Assembly: GCF_021729845.1 (NCBI RefSeq)
Contig: NZ_CP063398.1
Span: 124,001 to 188,000 of the forward strand
DNA from: Rhizobium sp. SL42
GTDB lineage: Bacteria > Pseudomonadota > Alphaproteobacteria > Rhizobiales > Rhizobiaceae
Length of the DNA: 64,000 nt
Direction of reading: 5' to 3'
Shown in pieces: positions 8,549-16,843 of the stretch; the first letter of the stretch is position 1; every line of letters starts with the position of its first letter. The position numbers and the translations under genes were made by a program. The notes under the pieces were generated by a model, which did no database searches, was not told the origin of the DNA, and saw only the letters and a list, made by a program, of their open reading frames with translations.

Positions 8549-9481
8549 TCACGCCGCCAGTGGTACAAGGTTGGCCTGGATCAGATCCCGGTATTCCTCG
8601 TATCGGCTCGGCAGTTTGAGCACTTCTCCAAGATGTGCGGTGTCCTCGTCGCGATTGAAGCCCGGTTCGTTCGTCGCAACCTCAAACAGGATGCCGCCCG
8701 GTGTGCGGAAATAGATGGCCCAGAAGTAGTCGCGGTCGATGACAGGTGTCACCTGGTAACCTGTATCCAGCAACGCCTTGCGCACTTCGAGTTGCTTCTC
8801 GCGATTGTCGACTGCAAACGCGATATGGTGAACCGAGCCAGCGCCCTGGCGGGCAAACGTCGTCCTGGGCAGTGCTGCGAGATCGATCGTATTCGCGCCA
8901 TTTCCATCCGGAATGATGAAGCGGGTGACGTCACCCTCCTTCTCCGCGCGCTGATAACCCATGAAACCAAGCAGTTCTTCAGTCCCTGCTGTATCATGCA
9001 GGCTGAAGCGGGCGCCGGCGAATCCACGAATGGCCACATCGCCAGGAATTCCCTCGCTGAGCCACGGCGCGCGGTCATCCTCGGCGGTCTCGATCAGCGC
9101 CAGACCGTCGCCATCAGGTCCCATGAAGCGAAGTCGGCGGGCACCGAATACGGTATCCGTTTCCAGACCGGCGACGCCCTGGCTGGTGAAGCGATCCTGC
9201 CAGAATTTCAACGCACCCTTCGGCACGGAGAACTGTGTCTCGCCGACCTCGCCCACGCCGGGGCGGCCCAGCATCATGTTCTGAAACGGGAAGTAGGTCA
9301 TGACCGTGCCGGCCGAGCCGTTCTCGTCACCATAATACAGGTGATAGACGCTCGGATCGTCGAAATTGACCGTTTGCTTGACGCGGCGAAGGCCAAGCGT
9401 GCCGGTAAAGAAGCGGTTGTTCTGCCGGGCATCCGAAGCCATCGAAGTTACGTGATGCAGTCCCTTGATATCCTTGATCAT
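8549..9481 (-). CDS. Ring-cleaving dioxygenase (VOC/glyoxalase fold, MhqO-like)
   Basis: This 310-residue protein has two vicinal-oxygen-chelate repeats. The likely metal ligands are a His in IKGLHHVTS (residues 7-12), a second His in SVHHIAFAV in the C-terminal repeat, and a Glu in GGILFEVATNEPGF. It matches the MhqO/LinE-like extradiol dioxygenases that cleave hydroquinones or catechols. The reading frame is open back to 9658, but the ATG at 9481 is chosen because family members begin a few residues before LHHVTS. The gene is divergent from the LysR regulator, with 116 bp between them holding two AATTGCAAT elements. The ring substrate is not known. Confidence 0.9.
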   Translation of the reverse strand: MIKDIKGLHHVTSMASDARQNNRFFTGTLGLRRVKQTVNFDDPSVYHLYYGDENGSAGTVMTYFPFQNMMLGRPGVGEVGETQFSVPKGALKFWQDRFTSQGVAGLETDTVFGARRLRFMGPDGDGLALIETAEDDRAPWLSEGIPGDVAIRGFAGARFSLHDTAGTEELLGFMGYQRAEKEGDVTRFIIPDGNGANTIDLAALPRTTFARQGAGSVHHIAFAVDNREKQLEVRKALLDTGYQVTPVIDRDYFWAIYFRTPGGILFEVATNEPGFNRDEDTAHLGEVLKLPSRYEEYRDLIQANLVPLAA

Positions 9482-9550
9482 GTCTATGCCTTTCAATAGG
9501 CGCTGGATTAAAGTGTTGAAATGAATATAGCCTTCTTGAACGACAAAAAT

Positions 9551-9583
9551 AATTGCAATATTACTTTTGATTGAATTGCAATT
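9551..9583. promoter_or_regulatory. Putative LysR operator in the dioxygenase/lysR divergent promoter
   Basis: AATTGCAAT occurs at 9551-9559 and again in AATTGCAATT at 9574-9583, 23 bp apart and so on nearly the same helical face. The position between a LysR gene and its divergent target is the classical one for this regulator class. Confidence 0.65.
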
Positions 9584-9597
9584 ATTGAAACAATGAC

Positions 9598-10497
9598 ATG
9601 AACGACTACAAAGCTCTTCGAACCTTCCTTCTTGCCGCTGAGAAGCGCAACTTCGCACAGGTCGCTCGCGAACTCGACATGACGCCGGCCGCCGTCACGC
9701 GCGCCATCGCAGCCCTTGAGGCGGAACTTGGCGTGCAGCTCTTTGTGCGCACCACGCGGCAGGTATCGCTGACAACAGACGGTGCGATCTTCGCCGCGCA
9801 GATCCAACCGGCGGTGAAGGTGCTGGAAGACGCACGGCGCGAGGTGATGAACGCGCACAAGGCTGACGAGGGACGTCTGCGGATCAGCGCGCCGACATGG
9901 TTTGGCAAGACCGTGCTGCCACCAATTCTGTCAGGCTTCAAGGAACGCTATCCGAAAATGAGCTTCGAGATTTCGCTGTCCGATGGGCTGGTGAACATCG
10001 TTGATGATGACTACGACCTGGCCATCCGCATCTCGTCGCAGCCGTCCGACAAATTCACGATCTGGCGGAAGATACGGGTGGTGCCACGTATCCTGGTCGC
10101 GGCACCAGGCAGCCGTTTCGCCGACATGCAGCATCCGAACGAATTGAAGCCCGACGACTGCCTCGCTTACAGTGGCGAGAGTCGCCGCGAGAACTGGGTG
10201 CTGTCGGATGGCGGATCGAGCATGAATATCTCGGCGGGTCGTGCCTTCAGCGCCAACAGCGGCGAGGTTTTGGCGGACATGGCTGCGGACGGCGCGGGCG
10301 TCGCCTTGCTACCCGGCTTTAACATTGCTGACCACATCAGGAGCGGTCGCCTGATCCACATCTTCAAGGGGTGGGCGCCGCCCGATCTGTGGCTGACCTT
10401 GTTTTACCCACCGTATCAGGCACTCCCTCCCCGGATCGCATCCTTCTCGAAGTTCTTTGAAGAGCAGGTCGGCGCCCATATGGTCATGTTGGACTGA
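9598..10497 (+). CDS. LysR-family transcriptional regulator
   Basis: This 299-residue regulator has the N-terminal winged helix (residues 1-60: ALRTFLLAAEKRNFAQVARE, then TPAAVTRAIAALEAELGVQLF) and a C-terminal periplasmic-binding-like effector domain. It belongs by appearance to the large LysR group containing repressors of oxidoreductase genes. It is divergent from the dioxygenase. The repeated AATTGCA elements at four promoters in 4.7-13.0 kb suggest that it controls the doxX-MFS, isochorismatase-XapX-amidohydrolase, dioxygenase and second hydrolase units. The inducer is unknown; a quinone or phenol would fit the gene content. Confidence 0.9.
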   Translation: MNDYKALRTFLLAAEKRNFAQVARELDMTPAAVTRAIAALEAELGVQLFVRTTRQVSLTTDGAIFAAQIQPAVKVLEDARREVMNAHKADEGRLRISAPTWFGKTVLPPILSGFKERYPKMSFEISLSDGLVNIVDDDYDLAIRISSQPSDKFTIWRKIRVVPRILVAAPGSRFADMQHPNELKPDDCLAYSGESRRENWVLSDGGSSMNISAGRAFSANSGEVLADMAADGAGVALLPGFNIADHIRSGRLIHIFKGWAPPDLWLTLFYPPYQALPPRIASFSKFFEEQVGAHMVMLD

Positions 10498-10547
10498 CGC
10501 ACACTGCCGCGCGTCTTCATGATCCACATGCGGCCTTAAGCCCGTTC

Positions 10548-11276
10548 CTAGATCGCGCCATCACGTGCAAGAGCCCGCAGTCTTGCGGCGACCAATTGCT
10601 GCAATTGCCAAAGGTTTCGGTCAAAGATATTGCGATCCGCCAGATCCAAAACCGTCCGATGCAGATACTCGGCACACGATCCGGCGGGTCCGCATGCCTG
10701 TGCGATCAACGCTGCCGCGTCACCAAGAGGTATCTTCTCGGTCAGCGGAGATCGCTGGTTGCTCGCCCAGAATGTGAGTGCACGACGTGTCCCTGTCGGC
10801 GTTTTGACCGAGACCCATCGCACCATGTCGCAGACTTCGGCGTAGCGGATTTCACGCGCAAGCAAAGTCCGTAAATCATGTGTTTTCGTCGAGCATGGAA
10901 GCTTCAGGACCACACCTTGGCAACTCCCTCCAGGCCGAAGCGCGAGCATCAGACCCGGCGCATCCGAAGTGGCCCTGAGCCGCTCTATCCTCAACGAGAA
11001 TGCACGGTGCCATCCATGAGCAACCGCTTCTTCACTGGCAGCGACCTCGAATCCCGGATTCCACATCAGGGATCCGTATGCGAACACCCAGATATCCTCA
11101 CCATCGACCTCCTGTTCAACTTTGCAGACGAGTTCATCAAGTTGCTGAGACGAAATTGGGGTCCAGTTCGGTTCCGGGCCTTCGTCATCCACAACCCTGA
11201 GCGTTCTCGCGACAAGGGAAGTGGTTAGTTGCATGGCATCGAGCACGCGCATCTTGGCGGGGAGCGTCTTTGGCAT
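10548..11276 (-). CDS. chaC: ChaC-type gamma-glutamylcyclotransferase
   Basis: This 242-residue protein carries the family signature DIWVFAYGSLMWNPGFEV near residue 60, containing the YGSL substrate-binding loop, and a conserved pattern through the HGWHRAFSLR segment. ChaC enzymes cleave cytosolic glutathione to 5-oxoproline and Cys-Gly. It is convergent with the LysR gene (50 bp apart) and is followed on the same strand by no further gene of the cluster. Glutathione turnover fits a neighbourhood handling electrophiles, but no AATTGCA element lies upstream, so co-regulation is not supported. The start may be later than 11276, as the first 30 residues are weakly conserved in appearance. Confidence 0.87.
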   Translation of the reverse strand: MPKTLPAKMRVLDAMQLTTSLVARTLRVVDDEGPEPNWTPISSQQLDELVCKVEQEVDGEDIWVFAYGSLMWNPGFEVAASEEAVAHGWHRAFSLRIERLRATSDAPGLMLALRPGGSCQGVVLKLPCSTKTHDLRTLLAREIRYAEVCDMVRWVSVKTPTGTRRALTFWASNQRSPLTEKIPLGDAAALIAQACGPAGSCAEYLHRTVLDLADRNIFDRNLWQLQQLVAARLRALARDGAI

Positions 11277-11356
11277 CGTGAACGTACTACCTGTTTCAAT
11301 GAGGATACCGCCGAAGCAAAGTTGTGTCCGGAGGGTGGTGGCATGGTTGTTGCCGG

Positions 11357-11815
11357 TCAGTCAGCGCCACGACCGATTACGGCGCGGAATGTGATCTCGA
11401 CGATCTGCTCCGGAAACGCCAATGCTGTAACGCCGATCAGGTTGCTGGCGCACCGCGGAATGTCCATACCGTACATTTCCTTGCGAACCTTCGAGCCAGC
11501 GGAAAACGCACTCGGGACATCGAGAACGAACAAGGTTTCTTCAACGACATCATCGAGTGTCTCCCCATACGTGGCGAGCAGTGTCTTGGCGTTGACGTAG
11601 GTCTGGCGGATCTGCGCCTCCATCTGCGAAAAATCGACAGGCCGCCCGCTTGCATCGAGTTGGTCCGGAGCGATGAGCTCGCCATCGCGGTCGTGACTCA
11701 ACTGCCCCGACATGTAGATCGTGTCCTTGACCTGCACGGCTTGCACGTAACCGAATGCCTGTTCCCAGGCGACTCCGAGGTCTGCGACCTTCTTGGCGGA
11801 TTTCTTGTTCGTCAT
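11357..11815 (-). CDS. RidA/YjgF-family protein
   Basis: This 152-residue protein has the RidA pattern: an N-terminal GVAWEQAFGYVQAVQVKDTIYMSGQ-like strand region split by FGY, the segment QMEAQIRQTYVNAKTLLATYG, and the closing EQIVEITFRAVIG. RidA proteins deaminate reactive enamine/imine intermediates, and paralogues take part in degradation pathways. The ATG at 11815 is chosen over the frame opening at 11920 because the family-like sequence begins there. It sits between chaC and the second hydrolase on the same strand. Catalytic competence is not certain, because the usual Arg is not clearly placed. Confidence 0.85.
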   Translation of the reverse strand: MTNKKSAKKVADLGVAWEQAFGYVQAVQVKDTIYMSGQLSHDRDGELIAPDQLDASGRPVDFSQMEAQIRQTYVNAKTLLATYGETLDDVVEETLFVLDVPSAFSAGSKVRKEMYGMDIPRCASNLIGVTALAFPEQIVEITFRAVIGRGAD

Positions 11816-11916
11816 GACAGCACCCGTCAGTGTTGAGGAAGCGTCCGAGCGCTTGTGAATCTTATGGTTTGACAGGCGACGGATGCGTGGGAGGCCGCAC
11901 CCGTCGCCAGGGCCGA

Positions 11917-12809
11917 TCAAGCCTTCACGAAGGCCAGCAGATCGGCGTTGAGCACGTCGGCATTGACGGTCAGCATGCCATGCGAGAAGCCCGGATAGGT
12001 CTTCAATGTGCCATTTTTCAAAAGCTTGACGGATTTCAGCGCCGAGTCGGCGATCGGAACGATCTGGTCATCCTCGCCGTGCAACACGAGCGTCGGAACG
12101 GTGATCGCCTTCAGGTCTTCCGTCTGGTCCGTTTCGGAAAAGGCCTTGATGCCGTCGTAATGGGCCTTTGCGCCGCCCATCATGCCCTGCCGCCACCAGT
12201 TCTGGATCACACCTTCGTGGACCGTCGCGCCATCACGGTTGAAGCCGTAGAAAGGCCCCGCGGGAACTTCGCGGAAGAACTGCGCGCGGTTGGCGGCAAG
12301 TGCTGAACGGAAACCGTCGAAAACAGCGATCGGCAGGCCTTCCGGGTTGTTCTCGGTCTGCAGCATCAGCGGCGGGACCGCTGAGACGAGCACGGCCTTG
12401 GCAACGCGGCCGGAGGGCTGGCCGTGCCTGGCGACGTAGCGGGCTACTTCGCCGCCACCGGTGGAGTGACCGATGTGAACCGCGTTTTTCAGATCAAGCG
12501 CCTCCGCCACGGCAAAGGCGTCGGCGGCATAGTGGTCCATGTCGTGGCCTTCCGAAACCTGGGCCGACCGACCGTGACCGCGACGGTCATGGGCGACAAC
12601 ACGATAGCCCTTGGCGAGGAAGAACAGCATCTGCGCGTCCCAGTCGTCCGACGACAGCGGCCAGCCGTGATGGAAGACGACCGGCTGCGCGTCCTTCGGA
12701 CCCCAGTCCTTGTAGAAGATGTCAACGCCGTCCTTGGTTGTTACATATGCCATTGTCTTGTTTCCTTCGATTGAGTTGGGCGAAGCAGCGTTGGCTGCGA
12801 AGCTGAAAG
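11917..12809. repeat. Long inverted repeat, right copy (hydrolase gene body)
   Basis: This is the inverted partner of 1546-2438, 893 bp long, lying about 9.5 kb away. Recombination between the copies would invert the intervening gene set. The sharp identity edge within the signal-peptide codons suggests gene conversion after an older duplication. Confidence 0.85.
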
Positions 12810-12894
12810 AGGGTGAAATTGCCATGGCCGCTGCGGAGGCGCCTAAGGAAAGCAGAGCGCTTCTGCGTGTCATGGAAGAAAGGGTCCGGGTCAT
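11917..12894 (-). CDS. Alpha/beta hydrolase with Tat-type signal (copy 2)
   Basis: This 325-residue protein has the same length and triad as copy 1 (1461-2438). In the shared part only six residues differ: Ile/Val in the PIVFHHG region, Lys/Arg in YVAKHG, Gln/Glu in NPQGLP, Asp/Glu in RDVPAG, Ala/Thr in DQAEDL, and the last Ser/Ala. The first 29 residues are a different but similarly organised twin-arginine-like leader (SMTRRSALLSLGASAA). An in-frame internal ATG at 12753 repeats the cytosolic-type start of copy 1. The upstream region holds an AATTGCATGAAT element like that of doxX, which places this copy, not copy 1, in the presumed LysR regulon. Confidence 0.9.
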   Translation of the reverse strand: MTRTLSSMTRRSALLSLGASAAAMAISPSFSFAANAASPNSIEGNKTMAYVTTKDGVDIFYKDWGPKDAQPVVFHHGWPLSSDDWDAQMLFFLAKGYRVVAHDRRGHGRSAQVSEGHDMDHYAADAFAVAEALDLKNAVHIGHSTGGGEVARYVARHGQPSGRVAKAVLVSAVPPLMLQTENNPEGLPIAVFDGFRSALAANRAQFFREVPAGPFYGFNRDGATVHEGVIQNWWRQGMMGGAKAHYDGIKAFSETDQTEDLKAITVPTLVLHGEDDQIVPIADSALKSVKLLKNGTLKTYPGFSHGMLTVNADVLNADLLAFVKA

Positions 12895-12981
12895 CTCGCA
12901 TCCTGCGATTTCGTCATTGAAAACTCAGACGACGCTGCATTCGTCTGATGAGGCGATACTGCCGTCAGATCGATGCGTTCA

Positions 12982-12993
12982 CAATTGCATGAA
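12982..12993. promoter_or_regulatory. AATTGCA element upstream of hydrolase copy 2
   Basis: AATTGCATGAAT differs by one base from AATTGCATCAAT at 4759 upstream of doxX. It lies about 90 bp before the start of hydrolase copy 2 in an AT-rich stretch. Weaker than the other sites, as no palindromic partner is clear. Confidence 0.4.
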
Positions 12994-13173
12994 TTATTTA
13001 GAATTTATTGCGCTTATTGAAATAAACTCGAGTGCTCGCAATGACGGCGCTGCAATCCAGATCGCGACGGCATTCACGATCGGCCTGACTGCCCTGGCCT
13101 TACCGTCAGCTTCAGCCCCGACAGGCCTCACCTGTACAGTCCCGAATTGCTCCCGATGCACAGCCCGGGAGTG

Positions 13174-14181
13174 TCATGAGTTGACGGACGGTTCGCGGGA
13201 CGGCTGCGCGAAGGCATGCTTGGTGGCAGACTGGCGGCGGCGCTCGCGATAGGCCAGAAACTGAGTATCTGCGATCACACCGACCAGGATGACGGCTCCC
13301 ATGACCGCGAAATTGAGCGACGAGGGAATCCCAAGCAGGTTGACGAGATTCTGCAGCACTTGCAGCAACACCACTCCCAGCACGACGCCGACGATAGACC
13401 CCTCACCGCCTCTCAGCGAAAATCCACCCAGAACCGCGGCCGCGATCGCATAGAGCTCGTAGAAATTGCCATGCGACGAGGGTTGGACCGATTTCGTATA
13501 CATGGCGAAGAACACCGCGGACATGCCGGTCAGGAAGGCACACAGGACATAGGCCGTCACGATGACGCGCCTCGTGTCAATTCCGGAATAACGCGCGGCC
13601 TCTTCATTCTTCCCCACGGCCAGCAGATGACGGCCAAACACCGTACGGTGCAGGAGACACCACGCGAGGACCGCGAAGATGGAAAAAGCGATGACGGAAT
13701 GCGGCACGCCGGCGGTGCGACCGACAAACAGGTATTCCAGCATAGGCAGGTCCGTGCCGAACGTAAAACCTGCCGTGCCGTCCTTCGTGTAGAAGCGTGC
13801 GATGCCCCGATAGATCAGCAAACCACACAGCGTGACGACGAAGGGCTGCAGCTTGAGACGGGTGATCAGCCAGCCGTGCAGCAGACCAATCACCACGGCG
13901 AGGATGAGCACGATCACGAAGGCAACAGGCCAAGGCACGCCATGCGAGGCGATCAGGTCGATGAAGATGACGCCGAGCAGGGCAATCACCGATCCGATCG
14001 AGAGTTCGATGCCCCCGGTGACGATGACGAATGCCTCGGCGATCGAAAACAGACCGAAGAGCCCGATCAGGTTGGCCGTGTTGGCAAGGTTGATGGGCGA
14101 GATGAAACGTGGATTGACCAGGGTGACAATGGCACCGATGGTCAACACCAGTATGGCGAGGCCCATGTCCTTCTTTTGCAT
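13174..14181 (-). CDS. Sugar-type ABC transporter permease (RbsC/BPD_transp_2 family)
   Basis: This 335-residue inner-membrane protein has about nine hydrophobic helices. It shows the family signatures GGIELSIGSVIALLGV and, toward the end, AAAVLGGFSLRGGEGSIVGVVLG, which are typical of ribose/xylose/fructose permeases. It lies 9 bp downstream of the two-domain ATPase and ends a minus-strand operon that begins with the epimerase near 18858. One permease gene implies a homodimer. Transported sugar unknown. Confidence 0.9.
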   Translation of the reverse strand: MQKKDMGLAILVLTIGAIVTLVNPRFISPINLANTANLIGLFGLFSIAEAFVIVTGGIELSIGSVIALLGVIFIDLIASHGVPWPVAFVIVLILAVVIGLLHGWLITRLKLQPFVVTLCGLLIYRGIARFYTKDGTAGFTFGTDLPMLEYLFVGRTAGVPHSVIAFSIFAVLAWCLLHRTVFGRHLLAVGKNEEAARYSGIDTRRVIVTAYVLCAFLTGMSAVFFAMYTKSVQPSSHGNFYELYAIAAAVLGGFSLRGGEGSIVGVVLGVVLLQVLQNLVNLLGIPSSLNFAVMGAVILVGVIADTQFLAYRERRRQSATKHAFAQPSREPSVNS

Positions 14182-14190
14182 GCGGTCCTC

Positions 14191-15690
14191 CTATTCCACC
14201 GCCAGCCGCAGGATCGCGTCTTCACTCAACTCGGCGCGGGAAAGCACGCCGGCAATCCTTCCGCGACGCATAACTGCCACGCGGGTGCAAACGCCGATCA
14301 CTTCCTCCATATCCGACGAAATCATCAGCACCGCCGTCCCGCTTTTTGCCAGGTCGCGCATCAGGCTATAGACCTCCGCCTTGGCGCCGACATCGACTCC
14401 TCGTGTCGGCTCGTCGAGGATGATCAGCCGGGGCTTCAGCCGAAGCCACTTGGCCAGCACCACCTTCTGCTGGTTCCCGCCCGACAGTTCTCCGACCGGT
14501 AGGTCGAGGCTTTTCGCGCGGATCGACAGGCGGTCTCGGAATTCTTCGGCGATGCCCAACTCTGCCTTGCGGTCCACGAACCCTGCGCGAGCAATTGCGG
14601 ATAGACTTGGCATGACGATGTTCTGAGCGAGCGTGAAATCCAGAAAGAGACCTTCGGATTTACGATCTTCGGGAACGAGACAAATCCCGGCCGCGATGGC
14701 CGCCTGCACTGATCCGGAGGGAACCGGCTGCCCATCGACCTCGAAATGCCCACCCTCGACCGGATCGATGCCGAACAGTGCCCGGGCGAGCTCCGTCCGC
14801 CCCGCACCGACCAATCCTGCCAGACCCAGGATTTCGCCGCCTCGAACCTCAAGGTCGACGGGAACCTTGGGATAGGCCTGGGTTCGCAGTCCCTTTGTTC
14901 GAAGAACGACCAGTCCCCGATTGGTTTCGGGAGGGATATAGAACTGCTTGACGTCCCGGCCGATCATCAGCCGCACCATGGCATCTCGGGTGATCGCCGC
15001 TTTATCCAGCTCACCCGCATTCCGGCCGTCCCGTAGTCCGACAACCCGGTCAACCACGTCTTCAACTTCCGCAAGGCGGTGGGTGATGAACAGAACGGCG
15101 ACACCATCGGCCCTTAGCCGTCGGATCACGTCCAGCAAACGTTTTGTCTCAGCCAGGGTGAGACTGGAGGTCGGCTCATCCAGGATAAGAAGGCGCACAT
15201 TGGTTGAAAGGGCCTTGGCGATCTCCATCAGCTGCTGGTCAGCCAGGGAGAGTTCGGAAACCGGTGTCGACGGCCCGAAGCGGGCGCCGAGCATGTCGAG
15301 CAAAGGCCGAACACGATCCGCCATCGCCACGGGGTCGATGAAACCAAAGGGGCGGCTACGCGGCTCACGCCCCAGCAGGACATTGCCCGCGACATCGAGG
15401 TTGAAGAATGGATTGAGCTCCTGGTGCACGAATGCAATCCCGCGCGCCAAAGCCTCCGTAGGCGTCAGACGGGGCACACTTTTACCATCAATGACAATCG
15501 CGCCTTCATCCGGCGCAATCGCACCACCGAGCACCTTCATCAAGGTGGATTTCCCGGCGCCGTTTTCTCCGATCAGTCCGACGACCTCGCCGCCACGGAT
15601 GCCCAGCGAAACACGGTCAAGCGCGAAGGCGCTCGGATACACCTTGGTAATGCCGACCAGATCGAGCGATATGCGAGCAGCGGCAGACAT
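14191..15690 (-). CDS. Sugar-type ABC transporter ATPase, two-domain (RbsA-like)
   Basis: This 499-residue protein contains two tandem nucleotide-binding domains. The first has Walker A GENGAGKS (about residue 41), the signature region ELSLADQQ and Walker B LLILDEPTS. The second has the relaxed Walker A GLVGAGRTE, signature LSGGNQQK and Walker B LIILDEPTRGVD. This is the standard RbsA/MglA layout, with a degenerate second P-loop. It follows the binding-protein gene by 75 bp and precedes the permease. It should energise import by the 13174-14181 permease. Confidence 0.92.
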   Translation of the reverse strand: MSAAARISLDLVGITKVYPSAFALDRVSLGIRGGEVVGLIGENGAGKSTLMKVLGGAIAPDEGAIVIDGKSVPRLTPTEALARGIAFVHQELNPFFNLDVAGNVLLGREPRSRPFGFIDPVAMADRVRPLLDMLGARFGPSTPVSELSLADQQLMEIAKALSTNVRLLILDEPTSSLTLAETKRLLDVIRRLRADGVAVLFITHRLAEVEDVVDRVVGLRDGRNAGELDKAAITRDAMVRLMIGRDVKQFYIPPETNRGLVVLRTKGLRTQAYPKVPVDLEVRGGEILGLAGLVGAGRTELARALFGIDPVEGGHFEVDGQPVPSGSVQAAIAAGICLVPEDRKSEGLFLDFTLAQNIVMPSLSAIARAGFVDRKAELGIAEEFRDRLSIRAKSLDLPVGELSGGNQQKVVLAKWLRLKPRLIILDEPTRGVDVGAKAEVYSLMRDLAKSGTAVLMISSDMEEVIGVCTRVAVMRRGRIAGVLSRAELSEDAILRLAVE

Positions 15691-15765
15691 CAGGTTGACC
15701 TCAGTTGCTGTTCAAGCCTGCGCGGACGCGAATCATCCGCGCAGACCGCTGACCAACCGGCTTTT

Positions 15766-16713
15766 TCAGCCGCCGATCCGCTCCTTGAGCTGCATCTCGA
15801 AGGTATCGACATTCGCCTTGTCGACAATCTGCGTCGGTACGATGATCAGTCCGTCGGCCGGCACCTGCGACCTGTCGCCCTTCAGGTAAGCAGCCATCAG
15901 CTTCATTCCCTGGTAGCCCCACTGATAGGGATCCTGGACCACGGTGCCGGCAAAAGTGCCTTCACGCACCGCACCAAGCGTGATCGGGTCTTCGTCGAAG
16001 GCAATCACAGTGATGCTCCCGAGTTTCCCCGCAGCCTGCAGGGCCTCGTAGATCTTGGGCGGATTGTAGGAATAGAAGCCGACCATGCAGTCGATATCCG
16101 GGTTGGCGGCGAGCACGTCATCGACGTTCGAGCGCGCACGGGCGAAATCGACGTCGTCGCCGCGCACGTCCACCAGCTCGATCGACTTGCTTTCAACCGC
16201 CTGCCGGAAGCCTGCGATACGCTCCTTGGCGTTGTCTGCCCCGAGGAACCCGACGAAGCCCATGCATTTGCCGCCCTTCGGCAGCGCCTTGATGGCGATC
16301 TCGCCTGCCTGGATGCCGGCCTGCGTGTTGGACGATCCAAGGTAGGCTATGCGTTTGGACTGCGGTGCATCGCTGTCCGTCGTGAAGAGAGGAATTTGCG
16401 CCGCGATACGATTGAAGGCGTCGACGGAATTCTTGGAATCGACCGACGAGATCATGATCGCATCGGTGCCCGCCGCCACGAGATCGTCCATCAGGGCGTT
16501 CTGAAGCGCCGCCGTCCCCTGCGCAGGGTAGCGGAACTGCAATTCGAAATCCGGCAGCTCTGCTTGCGCCGCCTTCACGCCGGCCTCGGCGAGCTTCCAA
16601 AAATCCGAAGCCGCATTGACGACAAAGGCAAGCGCCTGCCTGTCCTGAGCCACTGTGGGTGTTGCGACCATGGCGATGATGGCCGCAATGGCTGTGATCG
16701 AAACTCGTTTCAT
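15766..16713 (-). CDS. Sugar ABC transporter substrate-binding protein 1
   Basis: This is a 315-residue periplasmic-binding protein of the ribose type (Peripla_BP_4). A Sec signal (KRVSITAIAAIIAMVATPTVA) is cleaved before QDRQALAF. The mature start AFVVNAASDFWKLAEAGVKA and the hinge motif MISSVDSK are characteristic. The ATG at 16713 is chosen because the signal peptide begins there and GAGGAAATC precedes it, although the frame is open to 16923. It is followed by the two-domain ATPase and permease, which are its most likely partners. Confidence 0.9.
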   Translation of the reverse strand: MKRVSITAIAAIIAMVATPTVAQDRQALAFVVNAASDFWKLAEAGVKAAQAELPDFELQFRYPAQGTAALQNALMDDLVAAGTDAIMISSVDSKNSVDAFNRIAAQIPLFTTDSDAPQSKRIAYLGSSNTQAGIQAGEIAIKALPKGGKCMGFVGFLGADNAKERIAGFRQAVESKSIELVDVRGDDVDFARARSNVDDVLAANPDIDCMVGFYSYNPPKIYEALQAAGKLGSITVIAFDEDPITLGAVREGTFAGTVVQDPYQWGYQGMKLMAAYLKGDRSQVPADGLIIVPTQIVDKANVDTFEMQLKERIGG

Positions 16714-16843
16714 GATTTCCTCCCGCAGCCCTCTCCTCTCAGGCTGCACGTTGCTGACGGACGGCATCCGACGCGCGGCGCTTTCGCGCCGCTGGCTGCC
16801 GTATGCGGGTGAGGATGGGCGAGATGCGCGCTCCTCTCTTTGC

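Noticed and set aside
9482..9658. Longer start for the ring-cleaving dioxygenase at 9658
   Set aside because: Adds 59 residues without family likeness, overlaps the lysR start and the operator region.
11816..11920. Longer start for the RidA protein
   Set aside because: The 35 added residues overlap the end of hydrolase copy 2 and lack RidA pattern.
13216..14502. 428-codon open frame opposite the sugar permease
   Set aside because: Highly charged sequence without membrane or enzyme motifs; spans two real genes on the other strand.
15424..16812. 462-codon open frame opposite the ATPase and binding protein
   Set aside because: Crosses from one real gene to another on the opposite strand and shows no family motif.
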